64,000 nt of DNA, taken from assembly GCA_025531455.1 (NCBI GenBank), contig JAMYHL010000063.1, positions 62,001 through 126,000 on the forward strand, given 5' to 3'. The position numbers and the translations under genes were made by a program. The notes beneath the pieces are model-generated. The model was not told where the DNA came from. It was given only the letters and a program-made list of their open reading frames with translations, and searched no databases. This stretch comes from Apiotrichum sp. Y4204. Its lineage: Eukaryota > Basidiomycota > Tremellomycetes > Trichosporonales > Trichosporonaceae. The first letter of the stretch is position 1. Every line of letters starts with the position of its first letter. This document shows, one piece after another, positions 49,025 to 61,200 of the stretch.

Positions 49025-50375
49025 ATGCCCAAACAGCCACCTCTTCCTGGCCAGTTCGACCAAGATCCGCGAGTTCACGTTGACAAAAGAACGGGGAAGT
49101 TTCAATATGAGGACGAGGATACAGGGCAAGAGTTTGAGTGGACAGGACAAGCATGGGTTCCGTTGGTTAGTGCCTTACTCGTGAATCATTTTAACACTTT
49201 CTGACGCTGTACCTCAGCTTGACGACAGTCTCATAAAGTCTCAGCAAGCAGCGTACTCAGTGAAGGGCGTTGATGAGAACGTGAGGCTCAAATTGTCTTC
49301 TGTACTGACTTGCATAGACACCAGCTAATCCCGTGCTCGTCCGAGAGGAGCGAAAGAATAAGAGGAAACAGGGAGATAAAGACGCCCGCGAGCGACGCCC
49401 TAACAAGAGTGCTGCGCCATCGGCTCCTAAGAGAACGGCAGTATGGGTCACCAACCTACCACCAAACACCACTCCCGAGCTACTGTCCACTGTGTTCTCC
49501 AAGGCAGGAGTATTGCTTGTTGATGACGATGGCCGCCCTCGCATCAAGATGTATTTCGACGACGCCGGCAAGTTCAAAGGGGAGGCCCTAATCATGTACT
49601 TCAAAGAGGGAAGCGTGAGCCTTGCCATAACTCTCCTAGACGATACCGAACTAGAACTTGGCGCAGGCTACGGCAATATGCGCGTGAGGGTTGCAGAGTA
49701 CGACAAGTCGAGAACAAAAGAAGACCAGGGAACCGAGGAGCCTCAGAAGAAAAAGCTCAGTCATGAGGACAAGCAGCGAATGACAAAGCGGATGAGAACG
49801 CTAGAAAGGTACGTCATCATTATCGACTCGCCATGGTTAACGCATTACCAGCAAATTAGCATGGCATTCCGATTCCGACTCTGATGACGCGCGTCGCGGC
49901 CAGGAGTCCGCCAGTGCGACAAAGCTTAACCGCGTGGTAGTTCTGAAAGGCATGTTCGAGCCTCACGACCTTCAAACCGAACCTGAGTTACTTCTTGAGC
50001 TCAAGGACGATGTGCGCGAGGAGGCTGAGTCTCTGGGCGAAGTGACCAGCGTGGTTCTATATGATGTAAGTAGCCGTCTTAGAGTGATGTGCTCATGTTC
50101 TCGTAGCAAGAGCCGGACGGTGTCATGACAGTCAAGTTCAAGGACGCAACAGCGGCGCAAGCTTGTGTCATGAGAATGAACGGCCGCTACTTTGACAAGC
50201 GGAAGGTACCTGTGCCACAGAATGATGGAATCTAACATGACAGATCTCTGCAACGATTTATTCTGGGAAGGAGCGATTCCGAAAGTCCGAACCTGAGGAC
50301 TCCTTAGCAGAGGATGCAGAAGAACAAGAACGTTTGGAGAGGTTTGCTGACTGGCTGGCGGATAGCACAGAATGA
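49025..50375 (+). CDS. CUS2: Tat-SF1/CUS2-like U2 snRNP assembly factor
   Basis: RNA-binding protein that helps fold U2 snRNA and engage SF3b in pre-spliceosomes. Start MPKQPPLPGQFDQDPRVHVD at 49025, followed by KRTGKFQYEDEDTGQEFEW as in HTATSF1. The first RRM begins KRTAVWVTNLPPNTTPELLS and continues RIKMYFDDAGKFKGEALIMY. The second RRM (UHM-type in this family) has NRVVVLKGMFEPHDLQTEPE, EEAESLGEVTSVVLYD and GVMTVKFKDATAAQACVMRM, then GRYFDKRK and ISATIYSGKERF. The end is acidic (DSLAEDAEEQERLERFADWL). Introns are visible after GQAWVP, after DEN, after MRTLER, after VLYD and after DKRK. It converges with ECM15, 53 bp between stops. Confidence 0.92.
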
Positions 50376-50428
50376 AATGTTTGCTATTAAATCGATGTAT
50401 TGCCATAGTTCCATACTACCCAACTCTT

Positions 50429-51005
50429 CTACGCCTGTTCGGCCAAAATTTGCTCCACGCGCTTCTTCTTTCCGTCGTTGCCTCCACCAGTCATGACCCT
50501 ATCGGTCCTGGTGCCAATACGGATGTCGGTCTAGTCAGTTAGCAGCCACCTTGCGCGGATATTCTTGTGGGCTTACGGCAATGCGAGGTGTTCCCATGGC
50601 GTGAACAGCCCGGTGGCATTCACCAATAGCCTGCAACATAAGTTCAATTCACCAGCTTTCATACCAACCTCCATGACTTTATCCCAGGGCCCTTCGACAT
50701 TGGTACCGTAACCGCTAGGAGCTATGAGATGGGTGCCCGTATCTGCATCGCAGCCTGACTTACTGAAGCTGGGAATAATAAGCGAGAGACAGGGTATCTC
50801 TACTCACCTTATACTCTAGTCCACTGCGCTCCAGAACACGCTGGCACTCGGCGATCTGAGGGCCAACGGAAGGGGTCGGAAGGCCCATAGGAATGAGACA
50901 GACTGAACGAACTGGTCAGTGCCTGCGTTTCACACGGCTACGCTGGTGCTTACAGTCAGCAACAGCATACAGCTGCTCGTTCTTCGCAGGAGTTGAGCTG
51001 GACAT
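50429..51005 (-). CDS. ECM15: Thiamine-binding MTH1187/YkoF family protein
   Basis: Small cytosolic protein of the UPF0045/Ecm15 family, whose bacterial relatives bind thiamine or its derivatives; the fungal role is unsettled. Start MSSSTPAKNEQLYAVADC at 51005. Subsequent exons read VCLIPMGLPTPSVGPQIAEC, QRVLERSGLEYK, APSGYGTNVEGPWDKVMEAI, GECHRAVHAMGTPRIATDIR and IGTRTDRVMTGGGNDGKKKR. This is the full family signature at about 115 aa. At least three short introns are present. Confidence 0.92.
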
Positions 51006-51541
51006 GATAGCTGCAACTCTGAGGGTGTCAAGTTACACGGGTCCGCAGTGTCTGGAAATCGATCAGGCTTTATATGTTGCGCAAATCCCGATGTTGCGAC
51101 GGTACCGGGTCTAGTCTACGATGCTCGAGATCCATATGGACCCTCCGGACCTCCGAAAGGAATGACGCGGGAGAATGGGGCCCCGCGGAATCTCTGTGGT
51201 TCTGAATTGACCCTGACGCTGGAAGCGTGTGCAGGAAGAGTCTTGAGCCATTAGAAGATGCCACATGGTACACCACGATATAATCCCGAGTATCCCCAGA
51301 ATCGGCTTCGGCTCCGCTTCTCTCCGTCGATCTGCCGGACAGAGGCGGGCCCTCCGGCAGCCAATCTGGGCGGCGCTGAAGTCAAGCAAGCACCCTGCCC
51401 AAGCACGCTGCACGCTGCTGCTACAGTGCTCTGGTACCGCTGCTGGTACGCGCTCCTACGATCTGCCGACTGTTGTTAACTTCACTCAACTCCGCGTCGA
51501 GCTCGCTACCCTTTACCCAATACCCAGCACATCGACTCACA
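51006..51541. other. Divergent promoter, ECM15 and QCR6
   Basis: Region between two divergent starts. No gene seen. The last 100 bases are CT-rich, like other leaders in the window. Confidence 0.6.
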
Positions 51542-52343
51542 ATGGCCAACGACGAGACCTCCACCTCCCTCTTCTCCACCATCTCCTCCTTCTTCCTCCC
51601 AACGTATGTTGCCCGGCGGGTCTCCGATTCTCGAACCCGACACGATCGCAATTCGATTACTGACTGGCTTCCGCAGTGCCCACGCCGAGGCAGCCGAGGA
51701 GGTTGTGGAGGAGACCGCCGAGGTCGAGGAGCCTGAAGCTGCAGCGGATGCCGAGGAGGAGGAAGAGGAGGAGGAAGAGGAGCCTGAGGACGTGAGTCGC
51801 ACGTTGCTTTGGATGTCCAGTCGCAGCATATCAGGAGTTCGGGAGTGTTGAAGAGAACGGCGAGGAGCTAGGACCAACAGCTGGCAATACTCTTCCCTAC
51901 TCGCGCTACGTGCTCGCATTCTGAACTGTTGTCCGTCTCCACGGCACAAGGTGTAAACCCTGCGGGCTGTCCCGTAAGAGAAGCGACCTTGCTAACAACA
52001 TTGCAGCAGGCCCCCGAGATCCGTGAGGCATGCGAGAAGAACGAGTGCCAGGAGCCCGCCAAGCACTTCCAGCACTGCTCTGAGAAGGTACGAAGCGCGG
52101 TAACAAACAAAGATCCTATTCTGATGTGTAGATCGAGGCCGGCAAGGGCTGGGAGGGCGAGGACTGTGTCGAGGAGGTGAGCAGAACATCTATCACATAG
52201 AAAGAAGTCTAACGTTCTCAGCTCTTCCACCTCATGCACTGCGTCGACGTTAGTATATTATCGGAGGAGCCAAAACATATCCGAATGCTGATCACTTCCT
52301 CCAGGCTTGCGCTGCCCCCAAGCTCTTCAAGAAGCTTGCCTAA
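51542..52343 (+). CDS. QCR6: Cytochrome bc1 complex hinge protein (subunit 6)
   Basis: Acidic subunit of respiratory complex III that aids cytochrome c docking on the intermembrane-space side. Start MANDETSTSLFSTISSFFLP. A second exon encodes an extremely acidic stretch of Glu repeats (51700-51790), typical of Qcr6. The conserved core follows: PEIREACEKNECQEPAKHF, QHCSEK, IEAGKGWEGEDCVEE, LFHLMHCVD and ACAAPKLFKKLA, with the paired cysteines of the family. Introns follow LPT, PED (about 220 nt, long for this window), SEK, VEE and CVD. Confidence 0.93.
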
Positions 52344-52665
52344 TTCTTCCCAACGAAGGACACGATGCGAGCGACCACTCATACATATAGCCTGCTGTTT
52401 GCGTAGGCGACAAAACAGATGCAACAATCTAAGATACTGTGATCCGTGAAAGGGCAACCAGGAAGGTTGCCGGTGGGTTGGATGAGCAACCATGCAACAT
52501 GTAACAAATAGTTAGCACATGATTAGATAGCCAAAAGAGGAGGGCCTGTGGGTACCTGGGCCGAATCACGTGACACGCATCGTTTTGCAGGTTGAGCGAG
52601 ATATGTGTAGTGGATAAATTCATCATCACAATATTTTTGAACTCTGTGGTACCATTCATCGTACA
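52344..52665. other. Intergenic region between QCR6 and IPI3
   Basis: About 320 bases. No gene seen; an AT-rich patch near 52600-52650 precedes the IPI3 start. Confidence 0.55.
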
Positions 52666-54209
52666 ATGACCATGGTACCTCAAGAAATTATCCTATCGTC
52701 CTGCTCGACGGGGGAAGCTTCTGGATCCGCTTCCAAAGCATCTTCGACCCCTTCTATTCAACTCCATGATCTAGCCAGCTTTGCGCACGTTCACTCGTTC
52801 AAGGGTTCGAGCAATTCTTTGAACTGTCTGGCATTCGCGAACAGCCAGGATGGTGTTGGCGGAACAGTTTGGAGTGTCCAAGAAGGCAAAGCTATTGCTG
52901 GGGTGTGGGCATGGCAGAAGGTACGATCACAGAGGTGTCCTTTCTCTGACTGAGTAGGATCAGCAACATCTAAAACTTCACCTTCCGGAAAGGTTGTCCT
53001 GCATTGCAATCGCTCCCAATTGCGTGTGGATGGCCGGGGGTTCGTCTACGGGACAAATCTACCTATGGGAGGTAAGATAACCGAGGGGAGTAACCATCTG
53101 ACTTAAAGATTGCCTCGGGTCTACTTCTCGCGTCGTGGAACGCGCATTATCGCCTTGTCAACTCCCTCACGTTTTCCAGCGACTCCGCACTCCTCGTCTC
53201 CTCGTCCGAGGATTCTGCCGTGCATGTATTCCTCGTAGCTCGACTCCTGGAGGACAACTCAGCTGTTCCGTATGGGAAACCATACGGGTCGTTGAGCGAT
53301 CACACGTTGGCCATCACGTCTGTCGTGCTTGGTCGGACTGCGGGGAGTGCTGGGGGACGCTGCATCACCGCAGCTGAAGATGGAACCGTCAAAGTGAGCT
53401 TTCACCTGTCGAACGTGCGCGTCTAACTTAACAGCTCTGGGATCTATGTCCTCCGTTTGATCTCCTAGCAACATTCACTCTTCCTCCCAGCGCCATTCCT
53501 ACCGCGCTCGCATTTGACCCGACCGAGCGATTCGTCTACGTTGGATCAGCCGAAGGAAATGTGTATCACATTCCGCTATTCCAGCGCAAAGGACAAGTGG
53601 GACTGGTTGAGCCCTTGTTTGGCGCGGGGTTGAGCACGAAGACTGATTTGGCACGCGTCACATTACGGTATGTTCTTCTTCCAAAGAAAGTGACTGATGA
53701 ATAGATCTTCAGTGACGTGCCTGGCCTTGTCTCTGTCGGCCACTCAGCTCATCATCGGCACTCGATCCGGCGACATACACATTCATGCTCTCCCATCGCA
53801 TCAGCATCTGCGTACCCTCTCATCACACATTGGCCCGATCTCATCACTATCAACATTGATCAGCCCTCCGGACCTCGTTGGACGTGTGTTCCGGTCCGAG
53901 GAGTGGCCTGTAATGGACATTCGGAGTCTTGAGCGGATGAGAGCCGGACACGCTCCGAAAAACCATCAAGAGGTATCCATGGTGCTCAAATCTTCAGCAG
54001 CCAATGAAAAATATTCGCAACTAGCTCGGGGCCCATTATCGCCCAAGTTCACTGCTGGCCTTTACAGTGGAGGGTCTCAAACAGACGAGCAGGCAGATGG
54101 TGCGGCTCTGCAGCAAGAGGTGAAACGCCTTAAGCAATCCCTCGCCAAAGCGGCCAAGCTTAACGATAAGATGTGGAGTGGAGTGCTCGATCTTAAGATG
54201 GGTGCATAG
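52666..54209 (+). CDS. IPI3: Pre-rRNA processing WD40 protein, Rix1 complex
   Basis: WD40 subunit of the Rix1 (Ipi1-Rix1-Ipi3; mammalian WDR18) complex that matures the 60S ribosomal subunit. Start MTMVPQEIILSSCSTGEASG. The segments IQLHDLASFAHVHSFKGSSN, LKLHLPERLSCIAIAPNCVW, AGGSSTGQIYLWE, ASGLLLASWNAHYRLVNSLT, SSEDSAVHVFLVARLLED, TAAEDGTVK followed by LWDLCPPFDLLATFTLP, and VYVGSAEGNVYHIPLFQ match the Ipi3/WDR18 order, including the conserved nuclear-type insert. It ends with a coiled-coil tail, EVKRLKQSLAKAAKLNDKMW. Several short introns are present. The stop is 76 bp from that of the opposite gene. Confidence 0.88.
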
Positions 54210-54285
54210 ATTGGTGATGAGATTGGTGCTTTCATTCCCATGGCTGTGGTGTTCACACTTTAGGATTGCCATATTAACTCGAGCA

Positions 54286-57077
54286 TTACATTATTTCGCC
54301 GTCTACATCTTCCTCCAACACTTCGGGAGTGGCCACACCGTCAAACGGTTCCCCATCGAGCGTCTCGCCATCAAGTTCTTCGTCATCCAGCGCCTCACCA
54401 TCGAGAGCTTCACCGTCCAGCTCCTCACCGTCGAGACCCTCGCCGTCCAGCTCCTCACCGTCGAGACCCTCACCGTCGAGAGCCTCACCGTCGAGATTCT
54501 CACCGTCACGGCCTACCGAACTGTCAGCCAGTAGCTTGCCACTAGCATGCTCTGCTTGCGTTCCCGTAGCCACTCGAATGGTATGATCCTCCATTCCAAT
54601 CCTTTTGAACGACGTCTTGAATCCAGCAGATTTGAATGCCGGTTGGTGTGCGTCCAGACCATCCTTGTCTGTCGTGATGGCATCAGACGTTCCAGCTGCC
54701 AGCGACTCGAGGGTCGTCTGTTTATGCAACAACTGTCTGAGGCTTTTGTGAACATCCGCAGTGAAGATGATCCTGTGCAGTGAGCTTCACTCCCTCGAAT
54801 TCCCTACACACCATCGCTCCCATATGGTGAGCACCGCATCTACTTGCTGACGGAACACCTCAGCCGCGATTGAACCGGAGTAAACAAGAAGTCGATCATA
54901 CACGTCGGCGAAGTGCGCAAAAATGGTCGACAGTTGCTTCTCGAAGGCTTGACGAAACTTCCAAACATTTGGCAGCGGCGATGCCTAGGGGATGAGTCTC
55001 TCGAGTCCTGCACGGTCACCTACAGAGTTGTGAAGAATGTCCGAAATGAGATGAAGGCGGGCCATTTTCCTCGGTATCGGCGTACTATCGATGCGGAGGC
55101 TTTCACATATCAGCCCCGTTATCTGTCTGTCAGTCATAAGTTGAGAATGTACTCACTTCATCAGCGGCTTCTGCCCGCTTTAGAGAAAACTCCATGGCTC
55201 GCGCGATCTCCACTCGTTTCCCACTCATGGAACGTAACATGGCTTCGAATCGGTGACGCGCTAGCCTGCCAAGATGGCTTCTGCTCGCACTCTGAAGCTT
55301 CTCAGACTCTTCCGCGGAGTCCGTAGAATATGCAGACATGGAACCCTGTACATGTCAGTTGATACAGAACCATTAAACCTACCTCATCTTCAAAGTGAGG
55401 TGGGGGTGGTACGGGAAACCGATAGTTCTCGTCAAGACAATACTGAAAGACATGGTATTCTGGGGACTTCTACATCAGTTGTAAGAAAACCATATCCACG
55501 TACATCTTGATCGGATAAGAAGCGATATTCAGGATTATCAGATTCGCTTTCCGCGAGCAGCTTGGCGAACCCCTTGCCTTCAACTTTGATCTTGTTCGCC
55601 ACCGTCTGAATGAATTTTGATTGATGAGGGGAAACCTGCTCCACCCAGTAAAGCATGATCTCAGGATTTTGTGAATCTGTTAGCGGACTGCTCGAACGTG
55701 AGGCGCCGTGGATGCGAGATTTCTTCGTTGGACGGTCATCATCGCGCGATGTGGCTTCTGTGACAGTCAGCATTGAATGGTGTGAGTCAACACATTTTAG
55801 CACTAACCGTACGCTGGTCGTCGAGGAATCGGCACTGGCTTTGTGCTCCAGCTTACACGAAGCACACTCCCATCCCATTCAAAGTCATCAAAGTTGCGGA
55901 GAGCTCGTTCGGCATCGGCACGTTCCATGAAGCTCACAAAGCCCGTCAAAGAGCTCTTCGGTCGATAGGAGTAGGTTGCAGCGTGGTCTTCATCCCCACG
56001 GGCTAGGTCGTAAGTATGGTATCGGCATGATGGTCCTCACGCCACATGATTTTGACAGTGCCCACAGGTCCAGCAGAGGCGAATAAATGTCCCAAACGAT
56101 CTTCAGAAACTCCACTGGGAAGATTCACCTGTGACGTCAGAGAGTGCCTCTTGAATGAATGCGCACAACAAAGAGATTGGTGGTCTGTTCAAGTCAGCAT
56201 AGGCCTGGAAAAGAGACAGTACCTCGCGCTCAAAGGATCGACGTTCCAAGCCTCGATGAGCTATCTTGTCAGTGCCTGCACAATGCTATGATCTAACCTT
56301 CCAGTGAGGTAATAGAAGTGCCTTCACCTGTAGCCTCGTGTGAGTTGGTTGCGGATGCAAGAAGATGGAGACCACGCACGATACGCTATTTGGGCAAAGC
56401 GCTCCTCACGAGCTTCTTGCTTGCTGCCAGGTCAACGACTGAGACGTGCAATCCTTTTACCTTTTGATTTCCTCAAGAAACGCATCCATGGCACGCTTGC
56501 CCTTACGCTTGACCACTGGAGGGGGCGACGGAGACCTCTGAAACACAGCATTCGAACGAGGCTTTGAAGTAAGAGTCACGTTTATAATGGAGCTGTCAAC
56601 TCACTTGTGCTTCAATGTCGGACGGCCGTCTATTCAGAGGATTGTAGACCGATTCTATGGGTCAGCAATAGTGCCTTGAGTGAGGCAACGCACTTTCTCC
56701 GGCGCGAACAAAACCTCGACTTCGACTGCGCCCTCCTGAACCACCCGGGGCATGGTTGCCAGGGCTTGCAAATGCTTGCGAGAACTCTTGAAGGGCGAGC
56801 TGCGTTGCACTGAAGTCACTATTTCGGTCAAGGGTGCTGTACATACTGGTCCTCTTCTTGTTTTTTCTTCTCCTCGGCTTCCTTCTCCAAATCCCGTTTC
56901 GTCTTCTTAGTGACGCCATACGAGAAGGTCTTGGCCTTTTGATCATTCAACGCAATCGAGGACTGAAAATGTTAGGGTATCCATGTGAGCAGCATAATCT
57001 CTCACCTTGGACACGGGTAGATCATCGTCTTCCGAGTCGTCCCCTTGAAAAAGTGAAAGATCCAGTCGTCGGGACAT
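54286..57077 (-). CDS. U2 snRNP-associated SURP domain protein (SR140/U2SURP)
   Basis: Splicing factor associated with U2 snRNP. Start MSRRLDLSLFQGDDSEDDLP at 57077; next SSIALNDQKAKTFSYGVTKK, the SR140 N-terminal signature, and a Lys/Glu-rich stretch. The RRM shows VNLPSGVSEDRLGHLFASAG and TGFVSFMERADAERALRNFD. The SURP domain has YWVEQVSPHQSKFIQTVANK and FAKLLAESESDNPEYRFL. The CID domain has MLRSMSGKRVEIARAMEFSL followed by KRAEAADE. The C-terminus is an acidic run of 11 tandem xLDGE-type pentapeptides ending VDGEIM, in place of the Arg/Ser-rich tail of animal SR140. Many short introns are present. It is divergent from the NIP30-like gene, sharing 277 bp of upstream sequence. Confidence 0.9.
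54341..54507 (-). repeat. 15-bp coding repeat (LDGE pentapeptide array)
   Basis: Eleven tandem 15-bp units, on the + strand resembling CTCACCGTCGAGACC with C/T and G/A variants. They encode an acidic xLDGE array (x is mostly Ala, Glu or Gly; one unit is LDDE, the last FDGV) at the C-terminus of the SR140-like protein. Confidence 0.95.
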
Positions 57078-57354
57078 GTTGGATATGAACGCTGTTTGTA
57101 GATTGTCTTGATGCTCACAACACCACTTTCACCACAATCACCATTGGTGACATGATGGGTGAGCAAGTGGTTAGCAGGGGTTCGGTCCGATTGCCGGACC
57201 ACAATCAAAGGTGGAGGTCAAATTATTCGTTACGTAATAACTGATTACCCTATTGTCCGCCACCCAACTGATGGTGTCCAACATTGACTTCACAGTGATG
57301 AATGTTGATCTTGTTACCACTTCTCTCCTCGCCACAACTAACTTGCTTTCGAAA
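57078..57354. promoter_or_regulatory. Bidirectional promoter region
   Basis: The 277 bases between the divergent SR140-like and NIP30-like starts must hold both promoters and leaders. Upstream in-frame ATGs for the right-hand gene occur at 57274 and 57298, so the interval may be shorter still. Confidence 0.6.
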
Positions 57355-58176
57355 ATGGAGCAGATCGAAACATCAGGATCAGCCCTTGCCACAGGCAGTA
57401 TCGCTGCGCGCTTCATCTCACAGAATGCTGTGGACGAGGCGAATGCAATCCGGGAGAAGGAATGGAAAGATGCGTACGAAAGGTGTGTCGGCTCGTCGTG
57501 AATCTGCGAACGTCATGCTAATATCATAGGATTGGGCAGGAGCCCCCTCCCAAGATGCCGGAGCAGCAGCATGATGGACGAACATTGTATGAGGTACGCT
57601 GCAAAATTACTAAGGAGAACCTGCTGACGTCCACAGCGGCTCAAAGAGCAAGAGGTATATACCCCTATCACATTAGCCCGATCTCTCAAGTTACTGACAC
57701 ATGGCAGGAGCTGAAGCAGGAAGAATGGGATAACAAGATGAAATTGGCCAACCAATATCGTGGTTTGGACACAGACGAGATGGCCTTTCTGGCGGACAAG
57801 ATCCAAGAGAAGCGCGCAACGGAGCGCCGAGTGGAGGCCGAGGATAACCTCGAGGTGCAAGAATACCGAGAGTAAGTTTGGTCACCCAAGTGTAGCCATT
57901 GACAAGTCCAGAGCCTTGGCGAAGAAAAACGCGGCTGCGCTTAGTGCATCTGAACCTCAGTTGGTGCCACCGAAACCCGAGGGTTCCACACCGAAACGGA
58001 TACCTCCAAAGCAAAGCAATAAGAAGGACATTAAGAAATTGATGAAGGGCGTCGTTGTGAAAAAGAAAGCCAAACCAGCGACAGTCACGATTACAACTGG
58101 CTCTGCGCTCAATGGCACCCAGACAAAGCGACCAATGGAGGAAGAGCCTTTAATCGATAAGAAACGCAAATTGTAA
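57355..58176 (+). CDS. NIP30/FAM192A (PSME3-interacting) family protein
   Basis: Nuclear protein with the NIP30 domain; the animal member binds the PA28-gamma proteasome activator. Start MEQIETSGSALATGSIAARF at 57355, with in-frame ATGs at 57274 and 57298 as alternatives. The domain is spread over exons: FISQNAVDEANAIREKEWKD, PPPKMPEQQHDGRTLYE, then RLKEQ, then ELKQEEWDNKMKLANQYRGL and DTDEMAFLADKIQEKRATER. The last exon reads ALAKKNAAALSASE and ends with basic stretches, NKKDIKKLMKGVVVKKKAK and LIDKKRKL, likely nuclear signals. About 205 aa. It converges with glycogen phosphorylase, 86 bp between stops. Confidence 0.88.
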
Positions 58177-58262
58177 AGTGATGGCACTCTAGATTGTGAA
58201 GAGACAGGCATTCTGGCATATGATAGCTCTTAATATTTCGCAATAAGCACTTTGTGCATGTT

Positions 58263-61200
58263 CTACTCGTCGGGAACCCTGTCGGGCTCGATGGACCAGA
58301 TCTGTCGTCAGCGCCTTGTACAGAGGCTCTGGGCTTACCGAGTCGGCATAATCCTGAATGGAACGGTCGGACGAGAAGTCGCCCATGGAGAAGGCCGTAC
58401 GGATAGACTTCTTGGTCCACTCCTCCTGGTCACGCCAAAGATCATCAACCAACTTCTCGGCAGCGAGGTAGGAACCGAAGTCGTTGGACACCTGTGTGTG
58501 TGAGTTTGACAGTTGTCAACAAAACAAACCAGGTAGTAATCGTGGTCATAAATCTTCATGTTAGTGCAAGTTCTTTGGCATTCGACCCACCGTCTTGAGC
58601 AGAGGTTCATAGATATGGCCGTCACCAAAGGTGTTGGCTTCGATAGCTTTGAAGACTTCCGCCAGTTCAGGCGAGCGCTGCTCCAGCGACGTGGGGTTGT
58701 ACGAGTTGGCGTACCGAACAGCTGAGTACATGAGCATAGGGGCAGCCTTCTGGACGTACCCTCGACATCGGCCGTAAGATGTCCAAAGAGGAACGCATTG
58801 TCCTCGCCAACGTCCTCGGCAATTTCTGTTTGTTAATCACCAACGACAGTGAGTTGGACTAACCAATGTTCGCTCCGTCAACAGTGCCGAGGAGGAGAGC
58901 ACCTGTTTTGTCAGATGGGGCACTCCGTACGATGTTTACCGTTCAGTCCAAGCTTCATGTTACTCTGAGCACAGTCAGCACCCCTCTATGTGAGCGACGT
59001 ACAGTTCCGGATGCTTCCGTTCCAGCAGTGCTAATCTGCACGCTAACGTCGGCAGCGGGAATGAGAACCTCGGCGATTGACACACTGTTGAATAAGCATT
59101 TGTCCTCCAGCACAATGTTTACCTGTAGTCGGGAATAAACACCACATGAAGGAGGTTGCCGACGTCAGGGTCGTTGTTCTTGAGTAGTCAGCGCACACTA
59201 TCGTCTCTTTCGGTTCACTCACGACGATCTTGGAAACATTGACGATAAGGCGAATGACAAGTTTCGCGATGTAGTAGCCTTACGTCCTCAGCACATGGTC
59301 CCAACACTATTACTCACCCGGAGCGGCCTTGCCAGCAAAAATAGCAGTGTGGCCGACCATCTTCTTGCGCTGTTCAGGTGTGGCCTTCTTGATCTGCAAG
59401 TATCGATAAATGACACCAAACAGGTTAAGAGTCTGACGCTTGTACTCGTGGAGTCGCTTGATTTGACAAGTAAAGATGGTGTTGACGTCAATGGTGATAC
59501 CCATCTCAGACTGGAGCGAGTCGGCAAGCTGTAGAGTGTCAGCTCCTGAGGAATTCAGGTTGGGTGAAACTCACGCGGGTCTTGTTCTCAATCTTGATGT
59601 CACGGAACGCGTGACGGAAGTCCGCATTATCGGCCATTGGAAGGAGTTCAGAAATTTGTTTGAGATTAACAAGCCAGTGCTCCGAACCGAGGGTGTCCGT
59701 AATGAGCTGGGCAAGGCGCGGGTTGCACTGAAGGAGCCAACTAATAGATAAGTTCGAATTCCATAAAGATAACTCACCGGCGGGGTGTGATTCCTGCACG
59801 GCGGTCAGCAACACTCCGACTCTTCGCAGATGTCCTTACCATTGGTCACCTGAGGAGTCAGCATTGCCCAGAACGTATGAACCTACGTTGGTGAACTTGT
59901 CGCGACCCATGTACTCAACGCTAATGGTGTCAGAAACATCATTGGGGCAACTTACAAGTCACGGAAAATGGTGGACTGCAGCAGCTGGCTATGCAACCTG
60001 ACGTGAGCTTGGGCCGTATTTTTAGACCCACTCTGCAACACCATTGACCTGCGAATGTTAGTCTGCAGCTGGCAGTGTTTGTATGAAACATACCTTGTAT
60101 GAACCGACAACAGCAAGGTGTCTAAAGATGTCAATGAAGCTCAACCATACGGACTTACGCCATGCGGACAAACTTGGGTGTGCCCTCTAGAAACTTAGCA
60201 GCTGCAATCAATTGAGCAGTCCCTCACCTTCAATGATGCTCATGCGGCGAATACGGTCCATGTCTCCGGGGAAACGCTTGGCCACATCGTTGAGGAAGTT
60301 GCTACATCGTTAGCATGATAAAGTGGCTCACACTCACAGGTTGATCATGTAGATAATCTGCAAGTGGCGAGGCAGAAGGTTCTCAAAGAGAGGCACCGGC
60401 CACTTCTCGAGGGCCTTGGTATTAGAGCTGTCTTACAGCTAACAGAAGCTCACCTCGGGGAGGACGGTGTGGTTGGTGTAAGCGAAAACCTTGGTGGTGA
60501 TTGACCACGCCACATCGTAGGGGACCTCCTCCTCATCCATCAGAATACGCATAAGCTCCACAATCGATATAGTAGGGTGAGTGTCGTTCACTGAGTAGAT
60601 TAGTCAATGTTAGGGGCACCGACGTACTCTGAATGACAACATAGTCGGGAAGCTGCTCCCAAGGGAGATCGAGTTTCTGATAGCGGCGGAGAATATCCTG
60701 GAGAGAAGCAGAGCACCAGAGGTACTGCTGCTTAAGGCGAAGCTCTTTACCGGCGTACATGTTGTCGTTGGGATAGAGAACACGGGTCTTGGATGTCAGC
60801 AACTACTAGAGCTACATGTGACATACAATGTTCTCCGCCTCACTGCTGCTAGCAACAGACGCCTCGTAGTTTCCGGCTGCGGGTTAGTTGAAAGATAAGT
60901 GTCCCCACTTACCATTAAAAGAGTTGAGGTCGAAGCCTTGGATAGGACGTGAAGCCCACAGACGAAGGTTGGCCGTGTTCCTGCGCGGTGTAAGAGTGGA
61001 TCCTCAGGAGGCACTTACTTGGTGGCAAACCCGGGAACGGGGACTAGAAGTTAGCTACCCTCTTCTTGCGAGGCTCACCATCATACGCAACCTGATCGTT
61101 AGCGGTAAGTCTCACGGGGAACTTACAGCAAGACATTCCATTCCCCCCGACCAGACAGCGCGGTTCGTGTTAGGAATGTTCTCCACGCGTCCATAGAAAC

